Assembly (NCBI RefSeq): GCF_009208555.1
Contig: NZ_WFLI01000028.1
Span: 16,293 to 80,292 of the forward strand
Length of the DNA stretch: 64,000 bases
DNA from: Janthinobacterium violaceinigrum
GTDB taxonomy: Bacteria > Pseudomonadota > Gammaproteobacteria > Burkholderiales > Burkholderiaceae_D
Direction of reading: 5' to 3'
Shown here: positions 9,060-18,461 of the stretch, piece after piece
How positions within the stretch are numbered: the stretch's first letter is position 1
Layout of the letters: every line of letters begins with the position of its first letter
Notes under the pieces: model-generated
Databases searched by the model: none
The model's input: the letters and a program-made list of their open reading frames with translations, nothing else
Told to the model about the DNA's origin: nothing
Program-made: the position numbers and the translations under genes

Positions 9060-10441
9060 GCCGCTACATGATCAATACGTGGGAGCCCGAGACTCCCAGT
9101 TTCTGGCAAACGACAGGCAAGGCCACGGCCGCGCGCAATCTGTGGATCTCGATCCCCGCGCTGCTGCTGGCGTTTGCCGTGTGGATGGTGTGGAGCGTGG
9201 TGGTGGTCAACCTGCCCAACATCGGTTTTACTTACAGTAACAACCAGCTGTTCTGGCTGACGGCCTTGCCCGGCCTGTCCGGCGCCACCCTGCGCATCTT
9301 TTATTCGTTCATGGTGCCGATCTTCGGCGGCCGGCGCTGGACGGCCATTTCCACGGGCTCGCTGCTGATTCCCGCCATCGGCATCGGCCTGGCCGTGCAG
9401 GATGTGAACACGGGCTACCCGACCATGCTGATCCTGGCCCTGCTGTGCGGCTTTGGCGGCGGCAATTTTGCCTCGTCGATGGCCAACATCAGCTTTTTCT
9501 ACCCGAAGGCCAGCAAGGGCTTCGCGCTGGGCATGAACGCGGGCCTGGGCAATCTGGGCGTATCGGTGGTGCAGTTCGTCGTGCCGCTGGTGATCACCTT
9601 TGCCGTCTTCGGCGCCTGGGGCGGCGATTCGCTCACCTGGGTCAAGAATGGCGTGAGCAAGGACATGTGGCTGCAGAACGCGGGCTTCATCTGGGTGCCG
9701 TTCATTGCGCTTTCCACCTTGCTGGCCTGGTTCGGCATGAACGACCTGGCCTCGGCCAAGGCCTCGTTTTCCGAACAGGCCGTGATCTTCAAGCGCAAGC
9801 ACAACTGGCTCATGTGCTGGCTGTACACGGGCACCTTCGGCTCCTTCATCGGTTATTCGGCCGCATTCCCGCTGCTGATCAAGATCCAGTTCCCCGACGT
9901 TAATCCGCTCGACTACGCGTTTTTGGGCCCCCTCGTCGGTGCCTTGGCGCGGGTGGCCGGCGGCGTGATCTCGGACAAGCTGGGCGGCGCCAGGGTCACC
10001 CTGTGGTCGTTCCTCTTGATGATAGGCGCCGTGCTGGGCGTGCTGTACTTCATGCCGCAAGGCGGCACTGGTGGCAATTTCAACGGCTTCTTCTGGATGT
10101 TCATGCTGCTGTTTGCGGGCACGGGCATCGGCAATGCGTCGACCTTCCGCATGATCCCCGTGATCTTTTTGACGGAGCACCAGCGCGCGGCGGCCGGCAA
10201 GGACAAGGCGGCGCAGGAGCAAGCCATCGTCGACGCCAACAAGGAAGGCGCGGCCGTGCTGGGCTTCACTTCGGCCGTGGCGGCGTACGGCGCCTTCTTC
10301 ATCCCGAAAAGCTACGGCACCTCGATTGCGCTGACGGGCAGCCCCGACGCGGCCCTGTGGTGCTTCATCGGCTTCTATGTCAGCTGCATCGCGATTACCT
10401 GGTGGTGCTATGCGCGCAAGAATGCGCCTATGCCTTGCTAA
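9056..10441 (+). CDS. narK2: Nitrate/nitrite antiporter, NarK2 (E. coli NarK-like)
   Basis: A 461-residue MFS protein very close in pattern to E. coli NarK: WRPEDPAFW-like N-terminus (WEPETPSFW), RNLWISIPALLLAFAVWM, FSYMVPIFGGRRW-like (YSFMVPIFGGRRWTA), NFASSMANISFFYP and TRVTL-like (GGARVTLWSF) segments. E. coli NarK exchanges nitrate for nitrite, so this partner probably handles export of nitrite formed on the cytoplasmic side by NarG. Its start overlaps the narK1 stop by 4 nt. A strong hairpin follows 10 nt after the stop. Confidence 0.95.
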   Translation: MSRYMINTWEPETPSFWQTTGKATAARNLWISIPALLLAFAVWMVWSVVVVNLPNIGFTYSNNQLFWLTALPGLSGATLRIFYSFMVPIFGGRRWTAISTGSLLIPAIGIGLAVQDVNTGYPTMLILALLCGFGGGNFASSMANISFFYPKASKGFALGMNAGLGNLGVSVVQFVVPLVITFAVFGAWGGDSLTWVKNGVSKDMWLQNAGFIWVPFIALSTLLAWFGMNDLASAKASFSEQAVIFKRKHNWLMCWLYTGTFGSFIGYSAAFPLLIKIQFPDVNPLDYAFLGPLVGALARVAGGVISDKLGGARVTLWSFLLMIGAVLGVLYFMPQGGTGGNFNGFFWMFMLLFAGTGIGNASTFRMIPVIFLTEHQRAAAGKDKAAQEQAIVDANKEGAAVLGFTSAVAAYGAFFIPKSYGTSIALTGSPDAALWCFIGFYVSCIAITWWCYARKNAPMPC

Positions 10442-10450
10442 AGTTGGCAT

Positions 10451-10475
10451 GCCTGGCAAGCCGGTCTTGCCAGGC
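10451..10475 (+). terminator. Strong hairpin between narK2 and the carbonic anhydrase gene
   Basis: A perfect 10-bp stem, GCCTGGCAAG (10451-10460) with CTTGCCAGGC (10466-10475), and loop CCGGT. There is no T-run after it, so it is not a textbook intrinsic terminator. It may attenuate, stabilise the narK2 3' end, or need Rho. Confidence 0.5.
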
Positions 10476-10497
10476 GTTGAGGAAATGAGAGTATGTG

Positions 10498-11193
10498 ATG
10501 GAAGAACTGGAAAAATTCGTCAACGGCTTCAGCCTGTTTCAGCAGCAGTACTTCAGCGAGCCGCAGACCCTGTACGACAGCCTGCGCGACGGCCAGCGGC
10601 CTTCGACCCTGCTGATCGGCTGCTGCGATTCACGGGTCGATCCCATGCTGCTGACGGGCAGCGACCCGGGCGACATGTTCGTCGTGCGCAATATCGCCAA
10701 CCTGGTGCCGCCGTGCACGCCCGACGCGCCGCCCGGCGTTAGTTCGGCCATCGAGTTCGCCGTCTGCAAGCTCGAAGTGGCCAGGGTCATCGTGCTGGGG
10801 CATGCGCGCTGCGGCGGCATCCGTGCGCTGCTGCAGCCGCAGCCGCGCGCGCAAGACCAGGAAACGGACTTCGTGGGACAGTGGATGCGCATCGCCGAAC
10901 CGGTGGCGCAGCGCGTGCGGCGCGAGCTGGCGCACCGTTCATCGGAAGAGCAGCGCCATGCGTGCGAGCTGGCCAGCATATTGCAGTCGCTGGACAACCT
11001 GCTCACCTACCCATGGCTCAAGCGCAGGGTGGAACAGGGCTTATTGAAATTGCACGGATGGTATTTCGACATCGACAGCGGGGCGCTGATGGCGTATTCG
11101 GCGCGCCAGCAGCAGTTTTTGCCCCTCGTCTGTCCGATAGAGCGCGCGCGGCATTTGCACGAGCGCCCCTGGCCGGATTCAGCTAAAACGTAA
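10498..11193 (+). CDS. can: Beta-class carbonic anhydrase
   Basis: A 231-residue protein with the beta-carbonic anhydrase zinc motifs: CCDSRVDP (Cys-x-Asp-x-Arg) near residues 41-48, and GHARCGGI (His-x-x-Cys) near residue 101. It interconverts carbon dioxide and bicarbonate in the cytoplasm. The ATG at 10498 directly follows an in-frame GTG. It lies downstream of narK2 past a hairpin and could be read through from it. Its 3' end overlaps the convergent small gene by 15 nt. Confidence 0.92.
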   Translation: MEELEKFVNGFSLFQQQYFSEPQTLYDSLRDGQRPSTLLIGCCDSRVDPMLLTGSDPGDMFVVRNIANLVPPCTPDAPPGVSSAIEFAVCKLEVARVIVLGHARCGGIRALLQPQPRAQDQETDFVGQWMRIAEPVAQRVRRELAHRSSEEQRHACELASILQSLDNLLTYPWLKRRVEQGLLKLHGWYFDIDSGALMAYSARQQQFLPLVCPIERARHLHERPWPDSAKT

Positions 11194-11550
11194 CAAATCC
11201 CCGCTGCGGTCGAACGCCAGCAGGCTGTCGATGCGGCCTTGCTCGATGGCCGTCACCATGGCGCGCAGGGGCGCCTCGCAATCGTGCGGCGCGGGCGGCT
11301 GGCCGTGCTGGCCTGCCAGTCCCGCCACGAAGACCACGTCCCAGTGCGTCTGCATCTGTTTCGACTCCTCTTTCAATGTCTCGAAGCTGCCCAGTTCCTC
11401 GGGCAGCTTGTCGGCGCACATCACGGGCGTGAGGGACTTGCCCTGGCCGCCAGGCTGGGCCTGCGCCTGGGTAAAGGTGAACAGCAGGCGTTGCGGCTGC
11501 TCCTGGTTGCGGGCGCTGCGCAGCAGGCTGGCGTAATCGGTAATCGGCAT
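11179..11550 (-). CDS. Conserved hypothetical protein
   Basis: A 123-residue soluble protein beginning MPITDYASLLRSARNQ. The central segment (LTPVMCADKLPEELGSF) and the ending (QGRIDSLLAFDRSGDLLRF) look like a small family I believe is common in Burkholderiales. I recall such proteins being labelled as a ribonucleotide reductase subunit, but no such motif is present. The start at 11550 follows AAAGAG; a longer frame to 11619 is less likely. It is convergent with the carbonic anhydrase and divergent from narG. Confidence 0.65.
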   Translation of the reverse strand: MPITDYASLLRSARNQEQPQRLLFTFTQAQAQPGGQGKSLTPVMCADKLPEELGSFETLKEESKQMQTHWDVVFVAGLAGQHGQPPAPHDCEAPLRAMVTAIEQGRIDSLLAFDRSGDLLRFS

Positions 11551-11762
11551 GGTGCTCTTTCTCACAGTTGAACGATGGCGACAGGTATACCGCAGCGTGG
11601 CTGCGGCGCCCATAGGCAATAGTGACTATCCGGGTGACTACGCGCCTATGCATTCCTGGTGCCGGAAACCGACTTCTTGCCAATACCGCCGCGCGGGACG
11701 CATCGCTAGACTGTTTGTATCGACGCTTGAGCCATCGTGCTTGCAGCGTTTTTTAAGACCTG

Positions 11763-11781
11763 GCGCCGCTGTCCGCGGCGC
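11763..11781 (+). promoter_or_regulatory. Hairpin just before the narG ribosome binding site
   Basis: GCGCCGC (11763-11769) pairs with GCGGCGC (11775-11781) around loop TGTCC, ending 4 nt before the TGGAGG Shine-Dalgarno of narG. It could affect leader stability or translation. Function is inference; the region is GC-rich, so chance pairing is possible. Confidence 0.3.
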
Positions 11782-11795
11782 AATGTGGAGGTAGC

Positions 11796-14700
11796 ATGAG
11801 TCACTTTCTGGACCGCCTGAAATTTTTTAGCAAGCCCGCCGAGCCGTTTTCCAACGGCCATGGCACCGTGGTCGATGAAGACCGTACCTGGGAAAACGCC
11901 TACCGCCAGCGCTGGCAGCACGACAAGATTGTCCGTTCCACGCATGGCGTGAACTGCACCGGCTCGTGCAGCTGGAAGGTGTATGTCAAGAATGGCCTGA
12001 TCACCTGGGAAACCCAGCAAACCGATTACCCGCGCACGCGTCCCGACCTGCCCAATCACGAGCCGCGCGGCTGCCCCCGCGGCGCCAGCTATTCCTGGTA
12101 CGTGTATTCGGCGCAGCGCGTGAAATACCCGATGGTGCGCGGCCGCCTGATGGAAATGTGGCGCGAAGCGCGCAAGACCATGGACCCCGTCACGGCCTGG
12201 GACTGGATCAGCCAGGACCCCGTGCGCTCGCAGCAGTACAAATCCATCCGCGGCCTGGGCGGCTTCGTGCGCGCCACGTGGGATGAATCGAACGAGATCA
12301 TCGCCGCCGCGAATGCGCTGACGATCAAGAAATACGGCCCGGACCGCGTCGTCGGCTTTTCGCCGATTCCCGCCATGTCCATGGTCAGCTATGCTTCCGG
12401 CACGCGCTACCTGTCGCTGATCGGCGGCGTGGCCCTGAGCTTTTATGACTGGTACTGCGACTTGCCGCCGGCCAGCCCGCAAGTGTGGGGCGAGCAGACG
12501 GACGTGCCGGAATCGGCCGACTGGTATAACTCGACCTATCTGATGGTGTGGGGCTCGAACGTGCCGATGACGCGCACGCCGGACGCCCACTTCTACACGG
12601 AAGTGCGCTACAAGGGCACGAAAACCGTGGCCATCTCGCCCGACTACGGCGAAATGGTGAAGTTCGGCGACATCTGGCTGGCGCCGAAGCAGGGCACGGA
12701 TGCCGCGCTGGCGCTGGCCATGGGCCATGTGATCCTCAAGGAATTCCATGCGGAAGGGCAGAGCGCCTACTTCCGCGACTATGCGCGCCAGTACACGGAC
12801 TTCCCCATGCTGGTGCTGCTCAAGGAGCACAACGGCACCCTGGTGCCCGATTACTTCCTGCGCGCTTCGCACCTGGACAACAACCTCGACGAAACCAACA
12901 ATCCGGAATGGAAAACCCTCGTCATCGACGAGAGCACGGGGGCGATCACGGCGCCGGCCGGCTCCATCGGCTTCCGCTGGGGCGAGTCGGGCAAGTGGAA
13001 CCTGGAACAGAAGGCGGGCGGCAGCGGCGCGCCCATCGTGCCGATGCTCTCCATGATCAACGACAGCGACGCCGTCACGGAAGTGGGCTTCGCCTACTTC
13101 GGCGGCAAGGACGCGGCCGACATGCTGCTGCGCAAAGTACCCGTGAAAACCATCCGCCTGGCCGATGGCAGTACGGGCCTGGTGACCACCGTGTTCGACC
13201 TGACCCTGGCCAACTACGGCATCGACCGGGGCCTCGGTGGCGAAAACGTGGCGGAAAGCTATGACGACGACGTGCCGTACACCCCCGCGTGGCAGGAAAA
13301 GCACACGGGCGTGAAACGCGCCGACGTCATCACGGTGGCGCGCCAGTTCGCGGAAAACGCGGACCAGACGCGCGGCAAGAGCATGGTCATCGTGGGCGCC
13401 GGCCTGAATCACTGGTACCACATGGACATGACGTATCGGGGCATCATCAACATGCTGATGATGTGCGGCTGTATCGGTCAGTCGGGCGGCGGCTGGGCCC
13501 ATTACGTGGGCCAGGAAAAGCTGCGTCCGCAAACGGGCTGGACGCCGCTGGCCTTCGCCCAGGACTGGGTACGCCCGATGCGCCAGATGAACGGCACCTC
13601 GTTCTTCTATGCCCACACTAGCCAGTGGCGCCATGAAAAGCTGGAAACGGGCGACATCGCCTCGCCCTCGGCCGCCGGCACCACGGGCGACCTGACCCTG
13701 CTCGACTACAACGCCAAGGCCGAGCGCATGGGCTGGCTGCCATCGGCGCCGCAGCTGCAGACTAATCCGCTGGAAGTGGCGAAGGCCGCCAAGGCGGCGG
13801 GGCAGGCGCCGGCCGCATATGCGCTCGACCAGATCAAGGCGGGCCAGCTGCAGTTCTCGTGCGACGACCCGGATAACCCGGCCAACTTCCCCCGCAATAT
13901 GTTCGTCTGGCGCTCGAACATCCTGGGCAGCTCGGGCAAGGGCCACGAGTACTTCCTGAAATACCTGCTGGGCACGCAGAACGGCTTGCTCAGCGACGAG
14001 GACGACTGCCTCACGCCGAAACAGGTGAAAGTGCGCCCGGCGGCCGAAGGCAAGCTCGATCTGCTGGTGGTGCTGGACTTCCGCATGTCGACCACGTGTC
14101 TGTACGGCGACGTGGTGCTGCCGACGGCTACCTGGTATGAAAAGGATGACTTGAATACGTCGGACATGCATCCGTTCATCCACCCGCTGTCGGAAGCCGT
14201 GCAGCCGCTGTGGCAATCGAAGTCGGACTGGGAAATCTACAAGGGCATCGCCGAGAAATTCTCGGAAATCGGCGGCGAGCTGCTGGGCACCCAGCAAGAT
14301 ATCATCCTGACGCCGCTGATGCATGACACGCCCGGCGAACTGGGCCAGCCTTTCGATCCCAAGGACTGGCGCGCCGGCGAATGCGAGGCCATTCCCGGCA
14401 AGACCATGCCGAACATGACGGTGGTCGAACGCAATTACCGCGACGTCTACAAGAAGTTCACTTCGATCGGCCCGCTGCTGGAAACCATCGGCAACGGCGG
14501 CAAGGGCATTTCCTGGAAAACGGGCCATGAAGTGGACGTGCTGCGGGGCGTGAACCGCACGGTACTCGACGAAGGCGTGTCGCAGGGCCAGCCGCGCCTC
14601 GACACGGCCATCGATGCGGCCGAGATGATCCTGTCGCTGGCGCCGGAAACGAATGGCCACGTGGCCGTGAAAGCCTGGGCCGCGCTGTCAAGCATCACGG

Positions 14701-15494
14701 GACGCGACCACACGCATCTGGCGCTGCCGCGCGAGCATGACAGCATCCGCTTCCGCGACGTGCAGGCGCAGCCGCGCAAGATCATTTCCTCGCCCACCTG
14801 GTCGGGCCTGGAAAGCGAGGAAGTGAGCTACACGGCCGGCTATACCAACGTGCATGAACTGATCCCGTGGCGCACCCTGACGGGCCGCCAGCAGTTCTAC
14901 CAGGATCATTTGTGGATGCGCGACTTCGGCGAAGGGCTGTGCGTGTACAAGCCGGCCATCAACACGAAGACGACGGAAGCGCTGCTGGGCACCCGGCCGA
15001 ACGGCAACAAGGAACTGGCGCTGAACTTTTTGACGCCGCACCAGAAGTGGGGCATCCACTCCACGTATTCGGACAACCTGCGCATGCTGACCCTGTCGCG
15101 CGGCGGTCCCCACGTGTGGCTGTCGGAAATCGACGCGAAGGCGGCCGGCATCGTCGACAACGACTGGATCGAAGTCTTCAACGTGAACGGCACCCTGACG
15201 GCGCGCGCCATCGTCAGCCAGCGCATCCCGGCCGGCATGACGATGATGTACCACGCGCAGGAAAAGATCATCAACGTGCCTGGCGCGGAGATGACGGGCA
15301 AGCGGGGCGGCATCCACAACTCCGTGACGCGCGCCGTGCCCAAGCCCACGCACATGATAGGCGGCTACGCCCAGCTGGCCTACGGCTTCAATTACTACGG
15401 CACGGTGGGCTCCAACCGCGATGAATTCGTATTGGTGCGCAAGATGAACAAGGTCGACTGGCTGGAAGGCCCGTTGCAGGAAGAAGGAGCATAG
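11796..15494 (+). CDS. narG: Respiratory nitrate reductase, alpha (molybdenum) subunit
   Basis: A 1232-residue protein, the usual NarG length. The FS0 iron-sulfur ligands are His50, Cys54, Cys58 and Cys93, and the molybdenum ligand Asp222 (WYCDLPPASPQ) is in place, all at E. coli numbering. It carries bis-MGD and reduces nitrate to nitrite on the cytoplasmic face of the membrane. TGGAGG lies 4 nt before the ATG. It starts the narGHJI-ppi-moaA-narXL rightward series, and narH begins 1 nt after its stop. No intact FNR or NarL site was found by eye upstream. Confidence 0.98.
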   Translation: MSHFLDRLKFFSKPAEPFSNGHGTVVDEDRTWENAYRQRWQHDKIVRSTHGVNCTGSCSWKVYVKNGLITWETQQTDYPRTRPDLPNHEPRGCPRGASYSWYVYSAQRVKYPMVRGRLMEMWREARKTMDPVTAWDWISQDPVRSQQYKSIRGLGGFVRATWDESNEIIAAANALTIKKYGPDRVVGFSPIPAMSMVSYASGTRYLSLIGGVALSFYDWYCDLPPASPQVWGEQTDVPESADWYNSTYLMVWGSNVPMTRTPDAHFYTEVRYKGTKTVAISPDYGEMVKFGDIWLAPKQGTDAALALAMGHVILKEFHAEGQSAYFRDYARQYTDFPMLVLLKEHNGTLVPDYFLRASHLDNNLDETNNPEWKTLVIDESTGAITAPAGSIGFRWGESGKWNLEQKAGGSGAPIVPMLSMINDSDAVTEVGFAYFGGKDAADMLLRKVPVKTIRLADGSTGLVTTVFDLTLANYGIDRGLGGENVAESYDDDVPYTPAWQEKHTGVKRADVITVARQFAENADQTRGKSMVIVGAGLNHWYHMDMTYRGIINMLMMCGCIGQSGGGWAHYVGQEKLRPQTGWTPLAFAQDWVRPMRQMNGTSFFYAHTSQWRHEKLETGDIASPSAAGTTGDLTLLDYNAKAERMGWLPSAPQLQTNPLEVAKAAKAAGQAPAAYALDQIKAGQLQFSCDDPDNPANFPRNMFVWRSNILGSSGKGHEYFLKYLLGTQNGLLSDEDDCLTPKQVKVRPAAEGKLDLLVVLDFRMSTTCLYGDVVLPTATWYEKDDLNTSDMHPFIHPLSEAVQPLWQSKSDWEIYKGIAEKFSEIGGELLGTQQDIILTPLMHDTPGELGQPFDPKDWRAGECEAIPGKTMPNMTVVERNYRDVYKKFTSIGPLLETIGNGGKGISWKTGHEVDVLRGVNRTVLDEGVSQGQPRLDTAIDAAEMILSLAPETNGHVAVKAWAALSSITGRDHTHLALPREHDSIRFRDVQAQPRKIISSPTWSGLESEEVSYTAGYTNVHELIPWRTLTGRQQFYQDHLWMRDFGEGLCVYKPAINTKTTEALLGTRPNGNKELALNFLTPHQKWGIHSTYSDNLRMLTLSRGGPHVWLSEIDAKAAGIVDNDWIEVFNVNGTLTARAIVSQRIPAGMTMMYHAQEKIINVPGAEMTGKRGGIHNSVTRAVPKPTHMIGGYAQLAYGFNYYGTVGSNRDEFVLVRKMNKVDWLEGPLQEEGA

Positions 15495-15495
15495 T

Positions 15496-17046
15496 ATGAA
15501 AATCAGAGCGCAAATCGGCATGGTGCTGAACCTGGACAAGTGCATCGGCTGCCACACCTGTTCCGTCACGTGCAAGAACGTGTGGACGAGCCGCGACGGC
15601 GTCGAGTACGCGTGGTTCAACAACGTTGAAACCAAGCCGGGCATCGGCTATCCGAAGCAGTGGGAAAACCAGGACAAGTGGAATGGCGGCTGGCGCCGCA
15701 CGGATGCAGGCAAGATCGAGCCGCGCCAGGGCAGCCGTCTGAAAATCCTGGCGAACATCTTCGCCAACCCCAACCTGCCCGCCATCGACGAGTACTACGA
15801 GCCGTTCACCTACGACTACGAGCACCTGCAAAGCGCGCCGCTGTCGCAGACGCCGCCGACGGCCCGTCCCATCTCCGTGCTGACGGGGAAAAAGATGGAG
15901 AAGATCGAGTGGGGCCCGAACTGGGAAGATGACCTGGGCGGCGAATTTGCCCAGCGCAGCAAGGATAAACTGTTCGACAACATGCAGAAGGAGATGTACG
16001 GCACCTTCGAAAACACCTTCATGATGTATTTGCCGCGCCTGTGCGAGCATTGCCTCAATCCGACGTGCGTGGCGTCCTGCCCATCCGGCTCCGTGTACAA
16101 GCGCGAAGACGACGGCATCGTGCTGATCGACCAGGACAAGTGCCGCGGCTGGCGCATGTGCATCTCCGGTTGCCCGTACAAGAAGATTTACTACAATTGG
16201 TCGTCCGGCAAGGCGGAGAAGTGCACGTTCTGCTTCCCCCGCATCGAAGCGGGCCAGCCTACCGTGTGCTCGGAAACGTGCGTGGGCCGCATCCGCTATC
16301 TGGGCGTGCTGCTGTACGACGCCGACAGGATCGAGGCGGCTGCCTCCGTGCCGCAGGAGCAGGACCTGTACCAGGCGCAGCTCGGCCTGTTCCTCGATCC
16401 GCACGACCCGGCCATCATCGCCGAGGCGCGCCGCCAGGGCATCCCCGACCTGTGGCTCGATGCGGCCGTCAAGTCGCCCGTGTACAAGATGGCCGTCGAG
16501 TGGAAGGTGGCGTTCCCGCTGCACCCCGAATACCGCACCTTGCCGATGGTGTGGTACGTGCCGCCCCTGTCGCCGATCCAGGCAGCCGCCGAATCGGGCA
16601 AGCTGGGCGTGAACGGCATGCTGCCGGATACGCAAAGCCTGCGCATTCCCGTGCAGTACCTGGCCAATCTGCTGACGGCCGGCGACCAGCCGCCCATCGT
16701 CTCGGCGCTGGACCGCATGCTGGCCATGCGCGCCTACATGCGCAGCAAGACGGTGGAGAAGGTGGAAAACCTCACGGTCCTCAAGCAAGTGGGTCTCACC
16801 AAAGCGCAGGTGGAGGACATGTACCACATCATGGCCATCGCCAACTATGAAGACCGCTTCGTCATCCCCAGCAGCCACAAGGAAATGGCGGAGGACAGCT
16901 TCAACGAGAAGGGCAGCTGCGGCTTCAGCTTCGGCAATGGCTGTTCGGACGGGGTCAGCGAGCCTACCTTGTTCGGCAAGAAAAAACACGGTTCGGCCAT
17001 CTTCATGCAGATGCCGAAGTCGCGCAAAACGGCGCCAGGCGCTTAA
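15496..17046 (+). CDS. narH: Respiratory nitrate reductase, beta (iron-sulfur) subunit
   Basis: A 516-residue protein with the four NarH cysteine clusters. The first is Cys16/19/22/26; a second set lies in LCEHCLNPTCVASCPSG; the third cluster has tryptophan in place of one cysteine (CRGWRMCISGCPYKK), as expected for its [3Fe-4S] centre. It passes electrons from the NarI hemes to NarG. Spacing is 1 nt after narG and 9 nt before narJ. Confidence 0.98.
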   Translation: MKIRAQIGMVLNLDKCIGCHTCSVTCKNVWTSRDGVEYAWFNNVETKPGIGYPKQWENQDKWNGGWRRTDAGKIEPRQGSRLKILANIFANPNLPAIDEYYEPFTYDYEHLQSAPLSQTPPTARPISVLTGKKMEKIEWGPNWEDDLGGEFAQRSKDKLFDNMQKEMYGTFENTFMMYLPRLCEHCLNPTCVASCPSGSVYKREDDGIVLIDQDKCRGWRMCISGCPYKKIYYNWSSGKAEKCTFCFPRIEAGQPTVCSETCVGRIRYLGVLLYDADRIEAAASVPQEQDLYQAQLGLFLDPHDPAIIAEARRQGIPDLWLDAAVKSPVYKMAVEWKVAFPLHPEYRTLPMVWYVPPLSPIQAAAESGKLGVNGMLPDTQSLRIPVQYLANLLTAGDQPPIVSALDRMLAMRAYMRSKTVEKVENLTVLKQVGLTKAQVEDMYHIMAIANYEDRFVIPSSHKEMAEDSFNEKGSCGFSFGNGCSDGVSEPTLFGKKKHGSAIFMQMPKSRKTAPGA

Positions 17047-17055
17047 GGAGCTCAT

Positions 17056-17724
17056 ATGGAACACGCTATGCATCATTACCAAGTCCTTTCTCGCCTGCTG
17101 CTGTACCCGGAGCCCGAGCTGATCGCCCACCTGCCGCAGCTGGACGCGGCGCTGGCGGCCGTGCCGGAACAGCATGCGCTGCTGCGGCCCTTGCTGGCGC
17201 ACCTGGAAAGCAGCAGCCTGATCGACCTGCAGCAGCAGTACGTGGCCACCTTCGACCGCAATCCGTCGCACTCGCTGCATCTGTTCGAGCATATCCACGG
17301 CGAATCGCGCGACCGGGGCCAGGCCATGGTCGACCTGATGGAGGAATACAAGCGCCACGGCCTGCAAATGGTGGGCGACGACTTGCCCGACTTCGTGCCC
17401 CTGTTCCTGGAATTCCTGGCGCAGCTCGACGAGTCGGTTTCGGCGCCGCTGCTGGGCGACGCCGTCCACGTGCTGGCGCACATCGGCCGCAAGCTGGCGG
17501 CCAACGGCAGCCCGTACGCGCCTGTCTTCACCTTGCTCGAACGCCTGAGCCCCGTGGCGGCCGAAATGCTGGCCGAACCGCCGGTGCGCGACATGGATGA
17601 AGCGCTGGAAACCTTCGGTCCCGGCGCGGACGGCGTCGAGCCGCTGCTGCGCCAGGGCCCGGGCCAGGTCGCGGGCGGCGTCCATCCCGTGCATTTTCAC
17701 CCGCAGCCGCGGCGCGCCGCCTGA
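17056..17724 (+). CDS. narJ: Nitrate reductase assembly chaperone NarJ
   Basis: A 222-residue acidic helical protein of the TorD/NarJ family, with the typical opening MHHYQVLSRLLLYPEP and the SLHLFEHIHGESRDRGQAM segment. NarJ binds apo-NarG, helps insert the molybdenum cofactor and FS0 centre, and is not part of the final enzyme. It lies between narH and narI in the standard order, with AAGGAG before the start. Confidence 0.95.
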   Translation: MEHAMHHYQVLSRLLLYPEPELIAHLPQLDAALAAVPEQHALLRPLLAHLESSSLIDLQQQYVATFDRNPSHSLHLFEHIHGESRDRGQAMVDLMEEYKRHGLQMVGDDLPDFVPLFLEFLAQLDESVSAPLLGDAVHVLAHIGRKLAANGSPYAPVFTLLERLSPVAAEMLAEPPVRDMDEALETFGPGADGVEPLLRQGPGQVAGGVHPVHFHPQPRRAA

Positions 17725-17759
17725 GCGGCGCCCGGCATCCGCATGAAGAGGAGTACATC

Positions 17760-18446
17760 ATGAGTCATTATCTGCATCAATTCGTCTACGGCATCTACCC
17801 GTACATCGCGCTGGCCATCTTTTTTCTCGGTAGCCTGATCCGCTTCGACCGCGAGCAATACACGTGGAAGTCCGATTCCAGCCAGCTGCTGCACCGCGGC
17901 AGCCTGCGCCTGGGCAATATTTTGTTCCACATCGGCATCATCGGCCTGCTGTTCGGCCATGCGGCCGGGCTGCTCACGCCCGTCTGGGTGTGGGATACCC
18001 TGGGCGTGTCGCATAGCCTGAAGCAGGGCGTGGCCATGGCGGCCGGCGGCGTGATGGGCAGCCTGTGCCTGGCCGGCATCCTGATCCTGCTGGTGCGCCG
18101 CTTTTCCAACGACCGCCTGCGCGCCGTCACCACGGCCGGCGACAAGCTGGTGATGGCGTGGATCCTGCTGACCTTGCTGCTGGGCCTGTCGTCGATCTTC
18201 GTCTCCGCCTCGCACATGGATGGCCACATGATGGTCTTGCTGATGCAATGGGCGCAGCACATCGTCACGTTCCGCGCCGATGCGGCCAGCTTCATCGTCG
18301 ATGCGCCGCTGGTCTTCAAGCTGCACCTGTTCATGGGCATGTCGCTGTTCGTCATCTTCCCGTTCACCCGCCTGGTGCACGTGTGGAGCGGTTTTGGCGC
18401 CATCGGCTATCTTGGCCGCACCTGGCAACTGGTGCGCCGCCGTTAA
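17760..18446 (+). CDS. narI: Respiratory nitrate reductase, gamma (cytochrome b) subunit
   Basis: A 228-residue membrane protein with five membrane segments. The four heme-b ligand histidines are in place at about residues 57, 67, 189 and 207 (E. coli 56, 66, 187, 205). It oxidises quinol on the periplasmic side and passes electrons to NarH. The ATG follows AAGAGGAG, and a parvulin gene starts 15 nt after the stop. Confidence 0.97.
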   Translation: MSHYLHQFVYGIYPYIALAIFFLGSLIRFDREQYTWKSDSSQLLHRGSLRLGNILFHIGIIGLLFGHAAGLLTPVWVWDTLGVSHSLKQGVAMAAGGVMGSLCLAGILILLVRRFSNDRLRAVTTAGDKLVMAWILLTLLLGLSSIFVSASHMDGHMMVLLMQWAQHIVTFRADAASFIVDAPLVFKLHLFMGMSLFVIFPFTRLVHVWSGFGAIGYLGRTWQLVRRR

Positions 18447-18461
18447 TAAAGGAGCTACATC

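Noticed and set aside
11706..14660. A 984-codon open frame antisense to narG
   Set aside because: It lies opposite clear narG coding sequence, has His/Arg/Gln-rich low-complexity translation and no family motif. Long antisense frames are expected at this GC content.
15388..17700. A 770-codon open frame antisense to narH and narJ
   Set aside because: Shadow frame; both sense genes have complete cofactor or family motifs.
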